From contig NZ_LFIP02000002.1 of assembly GCF_001189235.2 (NCBI RefSeq), positions 992,411 to 1,056,410 of the forward strand: DNA of 64,000 nt. Direction: 5' to 3'. The notes beneath the pieces are model-generated. The model ran no database searches. It was not told the origin of the DNA and saw only the letters and a list, made by a program, of their open reading frames with translations. The DNA is from Bradyrhizobium embrapense (GTDB lineage: Bacteria > Pseudomonadota > Alphaproteobacteria > Rhizobiales > Xanthobacteraceae). Each line of letters starts with the position of its first letter. Positions within the stretch are counted from its first letter, which is position 1. Both the position numbers and the translations under genes were made by a program. Positions 17,072 through 23,868 of the stretch are shown here, piece after piece.

Positions 17072-17457
17072 ACGAGATGGCCCTGCAATCACATGCGCAC
17101 GCCGTCGTCTGGATCGATCACCTTGTTGCGAAGGTTTTCGGCATTGGGTTGACTGGCATCAGCACGACGGCCGTCCATGCGCATTTGGCGTCGCAGCATC
17201 TGCATCACAGGGCGAATACGATCGGCGACGGCCGCGTCCTGGCCGACGCGACCTTCCTCGCGAGGGTGGGGGAGGCCGTGAGCGATTGCAGCGATCTGCT
17301 CGTCATCGGTCCGGGCGTCGAGAAGGTCGAGCTGACGCAGTATCTCAGGGCGGAGCGGCCCGACCTCAACTTGCACGTTGAGTCGAGCGATCATCCGACT
17401 GACGCGGAGATCGTCGCGCTGGGTCGGAAGCGGTTCCACCTCGGAGACGAGCGATGA
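17068..17457 (+). CDS. Conserved protein, eRF1/translational-machinery-like (129 aa)
   Basis: Begins with the VVWIDH motif and contains HLHHRA and SDLLVIGPGVEKVELTQYL, ending in SSDHPTDAEIVALGRKRF. This layout recurs in small proteobacterial proteins annotated as translational machinery proteins, related to the eRF1/Dom34 central fold. Soluble; biochemical role unknown. Both ends overlap neighbours (ATGA junctions), so it is tightly coupled to the CBS gene and phaC. Confidence 0.7.
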   Translation: MNEMALQSHAHAVVWIDHLVAKVFGIGLTGISTTAVHAHLASQHLHHRANTIGDGRVLADATFLARVGEAVSDCSDLLVIGPGVEKVELTQYLRAERPDLNLHVESSDHPTDAEIVALGRKRFHLGDER

Positions 17458-19268
17458 CAGTGCAGGCAGTCCTCGACCAGCCCAGGTCTCCTGCCAACGA
17501 CGATGTGACGGGTGCCGGAACGCCTACTTTAGTGCAGCCTGAGAGCAAGCCGGTAGCGGGTACCGACTTGCTTGACCAACTCGTTCACGCGGCGATGGCG
17601 CGATGGACCGGGGGGCTTTCACCAGCCGGCCTCGCGCTCGCTTTTGCCGATTGGCAACTCCACCTTGCGGCCTCACCCGGCAAGCGGCTTCAACTGGCGC
17701 TGAATGCGCTGGCTGACGGCGCGCATTTCGCGCGCATGGTATCGACGCCCCATGCGGCGTGGCAGCCCTGGTTCATGGTCAAGCCTCAACCGAGTGACAA
17801 CCGGTTTACGGGCCAGGATTGGACGTTGCCGGCCTTCAACGTCATGGCGCAGGCGTTCCTGCTGGCGGAGCAATGGTGGCATTCGGCGACCAGCGGCCTG
17901 CACGGTGTCTCGAAAGCAAATGCAGCGGTCGTGGATTTCACCGTCCGGCAATGCCTCGACGTCGTTGCGCCGTCCAACTTTGCGTTCAGTAACCCCGAGG
18001 TGCTGCGCGAGGCAATGGAGTCGGGTGGCGGAAACTTCGTCTCGGGCTGGCATAACTGGCTGGAAGATTGCAGAAATCTGCTGAGCGCCAAGCCAGCCGA
18101 ATCCGTCCCCTTTGTGGTCGGCAAGGACGTCGCCGTGACCAAGGGCAAGGTCGTCTACCGGAATGAGCTGATGGAGCTCATCCAGTACGCGCCTGCAACA
18201 GCCGACGTTTGCCCGGAGCCGGTGCTGATCGTGCCGGCGTGGATCATGAAGTATTACATCCTCGATCTCTCGCCGCGGAATTCGCTCGTCCGGTTCCTGG
18301 TCGAGCGAGGCTTCACCGTGTTCATGATCTCGTGGCGAAATCCGGAGCCAGCTGATCGCGACCTTGGTTTCGAAGACTACCGCAAGCTTGGGGTCGACGC
18401 TGCGATCGACGCGATCAATCAACTCGTGCCTGAACGCGCTATCCATGCAGCGGGCTATTGCCTCGGCGGCACGCTGCTCGCAATTGCAGCTGCTCGTCTG
18501 CAGAAGGAGCGGCCCGGCTGCCTACGCTCGGTGACACTGCTGGCGGCCCAGGTCGATTTCACCGATGCGGGCGAGCTGACACTCTTCATCAATGAGAGCC
18601 AGGTTGCGTTCCTCGAGGATATGATGCGGCAGCGCGGCGTGCTCGAGACGGCGCAGATGGCCGGAGCGTTCCAGTTGCTGCGGTCGAACGACATGATCTG
18701 GTCGCGCCTGATCCGCGACTATCTCATGGGCGAGCGAGCCGAACCGAATGATCTGATGTCATGGAACGCGGACGCGACCCGCATGCCGTACCGGATGCAT
18801 TCGGACTATCTGCGTAAGCTCTTTCTCAACAACGACCTCGCCGAGGGCCGCTACCTGGCGGACGGGCAGCCGGTGGCGCTTTCCGACCTTCGCGCCCCCA
18901 TGTTCGTGGTCGGCACTGTCCGCGATCACGTCGCGCCCTGGCGGTCGGTTCACAAGATTCATTTGTTGGCCGATGCCGATATCGCCTTCGTGCTGGCGAG
19001 CGGCGGTCACAACGCCGGCATCGTTGCTCCGCCGTCGGAGGAGGGGCGCAGCTATCAATTGTTGGAGAAAGCGGCGGACCAACCCTATGTCGGGCCCGAC
19101 GAGTGGCTGCGCAAGGCGGTGAATCGCGACGGATCCTGGTGGCTGGAATGGGTTCGTTTCCTTACGGCGCATTCCGGGCCGTGGGGGCCGGCGCAGCCGG
19201 TGCTTCACGCGCCCGAGGGTCGATCGCCGCTTGGGGACGCGCCGGGGCAGTATGTCCTCCAGCATTGA
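17454..19268 (+). CDS. phaC: Poly(3-hydroxyalkanoate) synthase, class I-like
   Basis: 604 aa. The lipase-like box AAGYCLGGTLL provides nucleophile Cys336; Asp in VRDHVAPW and His in SGGHNAGIV complete the triad. The N-terminal PhaC domain (DWTLPAFNVMAQAFLLAEQW) is present. It polymerises (R)-3-hydroxybutyryl-CoA into PHB on granule surfaces. Last gene of the phaB-CBS-129 aa-phaC operon; the ATG overlaps the previous stop. A phasin gene occurs at 37153 in the same island. Probably an accessory, hypoxia-induced synthase. Confidence 0.92.
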   Translation: MTVQAVLDQPRSPANDDVTGAGTPTLVQPESKPVAGTDLLDQLVHAAMARWTGGLSPAGLALAFADWQLHLAASPGKRLQLALNALADGAHFARMVSTPHAAWQPWFMVKPQPSDNRFTGQDWTLPAFNVMAQAFLLAEQWWHSATSGLHGVSKANAAVVDFTVRQCLDVVAPSNFAFSNPEVLREAMESGGGNFVSGWHNWLEDCRNLLSAKPAESVPFVVGKDVAVTKGKVVYRNELMELIQYAPATADVCPEPVLIVPAWIMKYYILDLSPRNSLVRFLVERGFTVFMISWRNPEPADRDLGFEDYRKLGVDAAIDAINQLVPERAIHAAGYCLGGTLLAIAAARLQKERPGCLRSVTLLAAQVDFTDAGELTLFINESQVAFLEDMMRQRGVLETAQMAGAFQLLRSNDMIWSRLIRDYLMGERAEPNDLMSWNADATRMPYRMHSDYLRKLFLNNDLAEGRYLADGQPVALSDLRAPMFVVGTVRDHVAPWRSVHKIHLLADADIAFVLASGGHNAGIVAPPSEEGRSYQLLEKAADQPYVGPDEWLRKAVNRDGSWWLEWVRFLTAHSGPWGPAQPVLHAPEGRSPLGDAPGQYVLQH

Positions 19269-19280
19269 CGTCGCGCCGGC

Positions 19281-19294
19281 TTGATCTGTCGCAA
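19281..19294 (+). promoter_or_regulatory. FixK2-type box upstream of small membrane gene
   Basis: TTGATCTGTCGCAA fits TTGA-N6-GCAA. It is centred 67 bases before the ATG at 19355. Confidence 0.65.
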
Positions 19295-19354
19295 ATCCTC
19301 TCCGTCGCGAGCCGCTACGGTGAAAATGGTGCACCAGGTTGCAGCGAGGAAGCC

Positions 19355-19522
19355 ATGAGTCTGATCCTTCGCGTTTTCTTCATACTTGCGGGATCTGTCA
19401 CCGCGCTGTTCGTCGCACGCGATTCTCTGAACTTTGACGTCATGCAAATGTTCGTGGCGATCCTGCTCGTGATCGCGCTTCTGTTGGCCGGCAGCCTCTG
19501 GAGCCTGTGGCGGCAAACGTGA
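19355..19522 (+). CDS. Small two-helix membrane protein (55 aa)
   Basis: MSLILRVFFILAGSVTALFV and a second helix (FVAILLVIALLLAGSLWSLW) span nearly the whole protein. GAGGA precedes the ATG and a FixK2-type box stands at the right distance. Function unknown; one of several tiny membrane proteins expected to be induced by low oxygen. Confidence 0.6.
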   Translation: MSLILRVFFILAGSVTALFVARDSLNFDVMQMFVAILLVIALLLAGSLWSLWRQT

Positions 19523-19825
19523 CGGCTCGGGCTCGGTCGAAGGCCTGGAACTGTGGCGTCCGTCCTGGTGCGCTGGTATCAGCGCCATCCGCCCGTGATA
19601 CTTGCACTCGCACTTCACTTACGCGCCGGATCGGTGATGCAGCAGGGCTTGAAACGTCGGCGCGTGCGGCGTCCGATACTGGTCTGCCGCTTCATCAAAT
19701 CGGCGCAGATCGTGTCGGTCCGGAACGGTATCGCCACGGGCCATCCACCAGCCAAGGGCCGGCTGTTCAGGCCGGCCCTTGGAAAGCAGATGGCGGATGT
19801 CGTCGACGCGTCCGGATGGAAGGGT
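19523..19825. other. Intergenic region between convergent genes
   Basis: No gene recognised. It holds a strong hairpin at 19752-19782. Confidence 0.5.
19752..19782. terminator. Hairpin between convergent genes, likely terminator
   Basis: An 11-base perfect stem CCAAGGGCCGG/CCGGCCCTTGG with a 9-base loop. There is no T-run, so intrinsic termination is uncertain, but the convergent position fits. Confidence 0.55.
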
Positions 19826-20080
19826 CTACCGTCCTTCGAGCCTGGTAGGACCCCTGGTGATGTTCATGAACATCAGGGCTATAGCCGATGCGGCGGCAAC
19901 AAATGTCGCGGTCCATCTGACGGTGGAGACGGCAAAGGCGGCGTCAAGCCGCCAGCTTGTTGGGACCGGCTCGGTCGAGGCAAGCGGTACCACATCCGGA
20001 AAGTACCAATTGCAGAATAGAGCGAGCACGACCGCGAGGATCGCGCTACCGACAAAGATGAAGGTCAATCGCCGTTTCAT
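19826..20080 (-). CDS. Small membrane protein (84 aa)
   Basis: An N-terminal helix (FIFVGSAILAVVLALFCNWYF), a polar loop, and a second helix (WTATFVAAASAIALMFMNI). AGGAGG lies 6 bases before the ATG. It follows the APH/AAA fusion gene by 54 bases and is probably the last gene of the ADH operon. Family not recognised. Confidence 0.6.
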   Translation of the reverse strand: MKRRLTFIFVGSAILAVVLALFCNWYFPDVVPLASTEPVPTSWRLDAAFAVSTVRWTATFVAAASAIALMFMNITRGPTRLEGR

Positions 20081-20134
20081 GGAACTCCTCCTGTCAATGA
20101 GGGAATGTTGCCAGACCTGACGGCGTCGACCAAT

Positions 20135-21730
20135 TCAGGAGTTTCCCTTAGGCGACGTACCGCTCGCCCGGTCCGTTGGGGTCGCCGGCGGGCGGGACGT
20201 ACTGCGTGCAAGCGTGGTGGAGGGCGTACCGGAAGCGTCGACGATATCCCAATCGATCATTCCGGTTTCGATGTTGTCTTGGATCAGGACGACATCGGAC
20301 GTCGCGTCCGACGCATCGTCTTGGCGCGATGCCACGCGGTGCAGCCGTGTGCCACGTCCGGCGGTCAGGAAAATGCCGCGAAAGTCAACTTTTACGTCGC
20401 GAGCAACGGCTTTCGCGGCATCACGTTCCCCCGGTTTCAGGAAGGCTGCATCGAGTATTACCGAAACTCCCTGGCCTAATGTATGCGCGGCACGATCGAG
20501 CATGGCCTGGTAGACGCGGTCTGATGATTCGGGAGTGTAGGTCTCCGGCGGTAACGTGGCGTGCTCGGCGACGTGAAAGAGCTGCTTGCGAATGACATCC
20601 GATCGCAGGACCAGGGCGCCCGGGGGCGGCGCGATCAGATGCGCCATGTCGCGCGCCAGCACGCTCTTGCCGGTACCAGACTTCCCGCCAACTGCAAGGA
20701 GGCGGGGCGGCGCCGGTTCAATCAGCCGGCGTGCAAGCTGGAAATAGTGCCTCGCTTGGGCGGCGATCGCTTGATCGAGCTGATGTTGCCGTGCCCTGGT
20801 GAAGAGCACATTGGCGCGGATCGCTGCGCGTATCGACAGGAACAGTGGCAGCAAACACAACGCCCTCGATTGCGTGTCCCAGGCGCTTTGCATGTAGCTA
20901 TTGAACAGCCTGTTGGCCGCGGTCTCCCGTCTGAAGTACAGCAGGTCCATCAGTGGAAATGCGAGGTCATAGAGGACGTCGGTTGTCGCGATATCGGGGT
21001 CGAACTCGATCGCATCGAACAGAACGGGCTCGCCGTCGAGCAGGACGATGTTGCCGAGATGTGCATCGCCGTGACAATGCCGGACTTGTCCAGCAACCGC
21101 GCGGCGGCGCAGCAGCTCAAGATTCCGAGCAAGCGATCGATGGCTTAACTCGTGCAATTCATCGATCTTCCCGCAGGAAAGAGCTGACTCGTTCCGAAAC
21201 CGCTCGGTGTTGCGATCGATGATGACGGGGAGTGACTTGAGCCAGTGCGATCCATCGCTCCCAATCGCTTCTCGATGGGATTCGAGCAGGATGGCGGCCA
21301 GTCTTTCGCCCAGCTCCGGCCGGATTGCATCCCGCTCGGCGAGATGATCGAGCGTCTCGTTTTCGTCGAAGCGAGTCATTTCGACGGCCCATTCGGCGAC
21401 CGGTCCGGTTCCCCCGATCGCAAGACCGTCACGCCCGCGCGTGATCGGAACCACGCCGCGATAGATGGAGGGGGCGTGGCGCTTGTTGACCGCAATCTCA
21501 TCCACGCAGGCGCGCCGCCGCTTCTCCAATGTCGAGAAGTCGAGATAGGGCAGCTTGACCGCTCGCTTGACCTTCAGGACGCGTGAAGGTCCGAGAAAGA
21601 CGATCGAACAATGGGTATCGATCCGCTTTACTGGCGCGTTCGGCTGGCCGGATCTGGCCAGGAAGGACAATACGGCAGCCTGGCCGGTCTCGCCCGTGAC
21701 AGCCTCGGGTGATGATGCCGGCGTCATCAT
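20135..21730 (-). CDS. APH-like kinase fused to AAA/P-loop domain (Rv2004c-like)
   Basis: 531 aa. Residues about 30-330 form an aminoglycoside-phosphotransferase-like kinase with the catalytic loop HCHGDAHLGNIVLLDGEP and LFDAIEFDPDI. Residues about 345-510 form a P-loop kinase-like domain with Walker A GGKSGTGKS. The same two-domain design (COG2187+COG0645) occurs in mycobacterial Rv2004c of the DosR regulon. The substrate is unknown; antibiotic resistance is not implied. Its start overlaps the stop of the upstream alcohol dehydrogenase by 4 bases. Confidence 0.83.
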   Translation of the reverse strand: MMTPASSPEAVTGETGQAAVLSFLARSGQPNAPVKRIDTHCSIVFLGPSRVLKVKRAVKLPYLDFSTLEKRRRACVDEIAVNKRHAPSIYRGVVPITRGRDGLAIGGTGPVAEWAVEMTRFDENETLDHLAERDAIRPELGERLAAILLESHREAIGSDGSHWLKSLPVIIDRNTERFRNESALSCGKIDELHELSHRSLARNLELLRRRAVAGQVRHCHGDAHLGNIVLLDGEPVLFDAIEFDPDIATTDVLYDLAFPLMDLLYFRRETAANRLFNSYMQSAWDTQSRALCLLPLFLSIRAAIRANVLFTRARQHQLDQAIAAQARHYFQLARRLIEPAPPRLLAVGGKSGTGKSVLARDMAHLIAPPPGALVLRSDVIRKQLFHVAEHATLPPETYTPESSDRVYQAMLDRAAHTLGQGVSVILDAAFLKPGERDAAKAVARDVKVDFRGIFLTAGRGTRLHRVASRQDDASDATSDVVLIQDNIETGMIDWDIVDASGTPSTTLARSTSRPPATPTDRASGTSPKGNS

Positions 21731-22710
21731 GGCTTCAAGACGGCTGCGCCGACGAGCTTGCCGTCTCGCAAGCGCGCAAGTGCTTCATTCGCCTGGTCCA
21801 GGGGAAAGACGGTGACGTGCGTCCGGATTCCGGCCCTTGCCGCTGTCTTGAGGAAGTCGACGCCATCTTGTCGCGTCAGATTGGCAACGGAGACGATCTG
21901 CCGTTCACCCCAAAGGATGTCGTAGGGAAAGCTCGGGATATCCGACATGTGAATGCCGGCACACACCACGCGTCCGCCTTTGCGCAGCGTGCGCAGTGCA
22001 AGCGGGACGAGGGGCCCGGTTGGGGCATAGATGATCGCGGCATCGAGCTCGGCCGGCGGCCGATCTTCCGAAGCACCCGCCCAGCATGCGCCGAGCGATA
22101 ATGCCAAGCGCTGGGCCTCGGCGTCGCCGGCACGGGTGAAAGCGTACACATCGCGGCCTTGCCAGCGTGCCACCTGCGCGACGATATGTCCCGCCGCGCC
22201 AAAGCCGTAGATGCCGAGCTTGCGGCCGTCGCCGGCCATCACCAGGGAACGCCAGCCGATCAAGCCGGCGCACAGCAGGGGTGCCAGCTCCGCATCCTCG
22301 CCGTCTTCGCCGAGCGGAAAGCAGTAACGCGCGTCTGCCACCAGGTGCGTGGCAAAGCCGCCGTCCCGCGTGTAGCCGGTGAACAGGGGGGCGTCGCAGA
22401 GGTTTTCCTTGCCCTCCCGGCAGTAGGGGCAATGCCCGCAGGTCGATCCGAGCCAGGGAACGCCGACGCGTGCACCGAGATGCAGGCCGTCCACGCCTTC
22501 ACCGATCGCCTCGATACGACCAACCACCTCATGGCCGGGAACGATCGGATAGGCGATGTCTGGCAGTTCTCCATCGACGACATGCAGGTCGGTGCGGCAA
22601 ACGCCACAGGCGCCGACCTTGACGCGGACCTCGCCTGGTCCCGGATGTGGGTCGGGCCGCTTGGTATATTGCAGCCGCGCGTCGCGCGCGGGCAGGATCA
22701 TGGCGTGCAT
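21727..22710 (-). CDS. Zinc-dependent alcohol dehydrogenase
   Basis: About 327 aa. Catalytic zinc motif VCRTDLHVVDGE with GHEVVG, and structural zinc cysteines CGHCPYCREGKENLC. The Rossmann segment GIYGFGAAGHIVAQVA binds NAD(P). The family oxidises or reduces short alcohols and aldehydes; under hypoxia it may dispose of reducing power. A longer frame opens at 22749, but the FixK box at 22767 would place transcription near 22732, so I prefer MHAMILPARDAR at 22710. First gene of an operon with the APH/AAA fusion. Confidence 0.88.
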   Translation of the reverse strand: MHAMILPARDARLQYTKRPDPHPGPGEVRVKVGACGVCRTDLHVVDGELPDIAYPIVPGHEVVGRIEAIGEGVDGLHLGARVGVPWLGSTCGHCPYCREGKENLCDAPLFTGYTRDGGFATHLVADARYCFPLGEDGEDAELAPLLCAGLIGWRSLVMAGDGRKLGIYGFGAAGHIVAQVARWQGRDVYAFTRAGDAEAQRLALSLGACWAGASEDRPPAELDAAIIYAPTGPLVPLALRTLRKGGRVVCAGIHMSDIPSFPYDILWGERQIVSVANLTRQDGVDFLKTAARAGIRTHVTVFPLDQANEALARLRDGKLVGAAVLKP

Positions 22711-22766
22711 GGCGGAACTCGCTTCGGTCTGTGCCACTCCTTTGATCACATGACATTGGTTGGGTT

Positions 22767-22780
22767 TTGATCCTGGTCAA
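22767..22780. promoter_or_regulatory. FixK/FNR box between divergent adh and hsp20
   Basis: TTGATCCTGGTCAA, perfect. It lies 63 bases from the adh start at 22710 and 69 from the hsp20 start at 22843, so one site can serve both promoters. Confidence 0.75.
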
Positions 22781-22842
22781 CGGCTCGGAGGCCGTTCCTG
22801 ACTAGCTTCGACTTGCAAGCAACACGTAAGCAGGAGGTATTG

Positions 22843-23316
22843 ATGGCTAATAACGTGATCCCTGTTGGAACCGAGCGCGCCTTGGCGCGGCGGGAAACCA
22901 ATCCATTCACGTTTCTGCAGCAGGAGATCGACCGGCTGTTCGACGGCTTCGGCCGCAATTTTCCGGCGTTCACCGCGTCGCAGGCGATGATGCCGCGCAT
23001 GGACGTCAGCGAAACCGACAAGACCGTCGAGATCTCAGCCGAACTGCCCGGCCTCGAGGCTAAGGACATTCAGCTCAATCTCGCCGACAACACGCTGACG
23101 ATCCGCGGCGAGAAGAAGAGCGAGCGCGAGGAGAAGGACAAGGACTATCACCTGGTCGAGCGCAGCTTCGGCGCGTTCTCGCGGTCCGTTGCGTTGCCCG
23201 AAGGAGTCAAGGCGGAAGACGTCAGCGCCGAGATCGCCAAGGGTGTGCTCAAGGTCACGGTCAAGAAGCCGGCTCCCAAGCAGAGCAGGCAGATCGACAT
23301 CAAGACGGCGGCGTAG
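22843..23316 (+). CDS. Hsp20/alpha-crystallin small heat shock protein
   Basis: 157 aa. The N-terminal arm is followed by the alpha-crystallin domain (about 48-145), with AELPGLEAKDIQLNLADNTL and the closing GVLKVTVKKP. It holds unfolding proteins in a refoldable state in the cytoplasm. AGGAGG lies 6 bases before the ATG. It is induced from the shared FixK box, a parallel to Acr/HspX of the DosR regulon. Confidence 0.92.
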   Translation: MANNVIPVGTERALARRETNPFTFLQQEIDRLFDGFGRNFPAFTASQAMMPRMDVSETDKTVEISAELPGLEAKDIQLNLADNTLTIRGEKKSEREEKDKDYHLVERSFGAFSRSVALPEGVKAEDVSAEIAKGVLKVTVKKPAPKQSRQIDIKTAA

Positions 23317-23325
23317 CCGCCTTGC

Positions 23326-23360
23326 GGGGCGCGTCGCCCGTCAGGCAGCGACGCGTCCCC
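23326..23360 (+). terminator. Hairpin between hsp20 and CBS gene
   Basis: A 12-bp stem with a one-base bulge (GGGGCGCGTCGC with GCGACGCGTCCCC). There is no T-run; it may act as an attenuator or mRNA stabiliser rather than a full terminator. Confidence 0.35.
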
Positions 23361-23391
23361 GAAATAACTATCCATCCAAAGGGGATCAGCC

Positions 23392-23868
23392 ATGTACGAG
23401 TTTCTTCAGGAAACCGTTGCGAGCAACATGACGAGATCGGTACGAAGCGTCGCTCCCGAAATGACCGTCGGCGACTTGTACCGGTTGTTCGAAAAAGACG
23501 ACTATGACGCCTATCCCGTGCTCCGCGACGATGTCGTAGTCGGTTTCGTCACGAAGCTGGACGCCCTGAAGGTGTTCGCCTGTCCGGTAGATCACATGCT
23601 GCCACGTTACGACGATCGTATGGGAACGACGGTCGATGAGATCATGTCATCCGATGTGATCGCGGTCGAGCCGGATACAAATCTGCAGCGCGTCTTGCAG
23701 CTGATGGTCGCGCATCGGCTCAAGAGCCTGCCGGTGATCGACAAGTATCACCACCTGGTCGGTATTATTGCTCGCGAGGACGTCATGCGGGCTCTGGCGC
23801 GCTGCACGAAGCGGCAGGCGCCTCCGCTCGTTCCCTGCGAGACTGTCCGATGTCTACGTTTGGCTTAG
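23392..23868 (+). CDS. Two-CBS-domain protein (158 aa)
   Basis: CBS1 (VGDLYRLFEKDDYDAYPVLR, then VVGFVTKLDAL) and CBS2 (TNLQRVLQLMVAHRLKSLPV, then HLVGIIARED). It differs from the 3290/16586 pair in sequence. The stop overlaps the start of the acyl-CoA ligase/GNAT gene by 19 bases, so the two are coupled and this CBS pair may sense the energy state for that enzyme (inference). The C-terminus is short and cysteine-containing (RCTKRQAPPLVPCETVRC). Confidence 0.83.
   Translation: MYEFLQETVASNMTRSVRSVAPEMTVGDLYRLFEKDDYDAYPVLRDDVVVGFVTKLDALKVFACPVDHMLPRYDDRMGTTVDEIMSSDVIAVEPDTNLQRVLQLMVAHRLKSLPVIDKYHHLVGIIAREDVMRALARCTKRQAPPLVPCETVRCLRLA

Noticed and set aside
20135..21730. Aminoglycoside resistance gene
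   Set aside because: The APH-like fold is fused to a P-loop domain as in Rv2004c-type proteins; there is no sign of a resistance cassette.
22741..22754. FixK box starting TTGATCACATGACA
   Set aside because: The right half does not match TCAA; the perfect site 26 bases further right explains the promoters.
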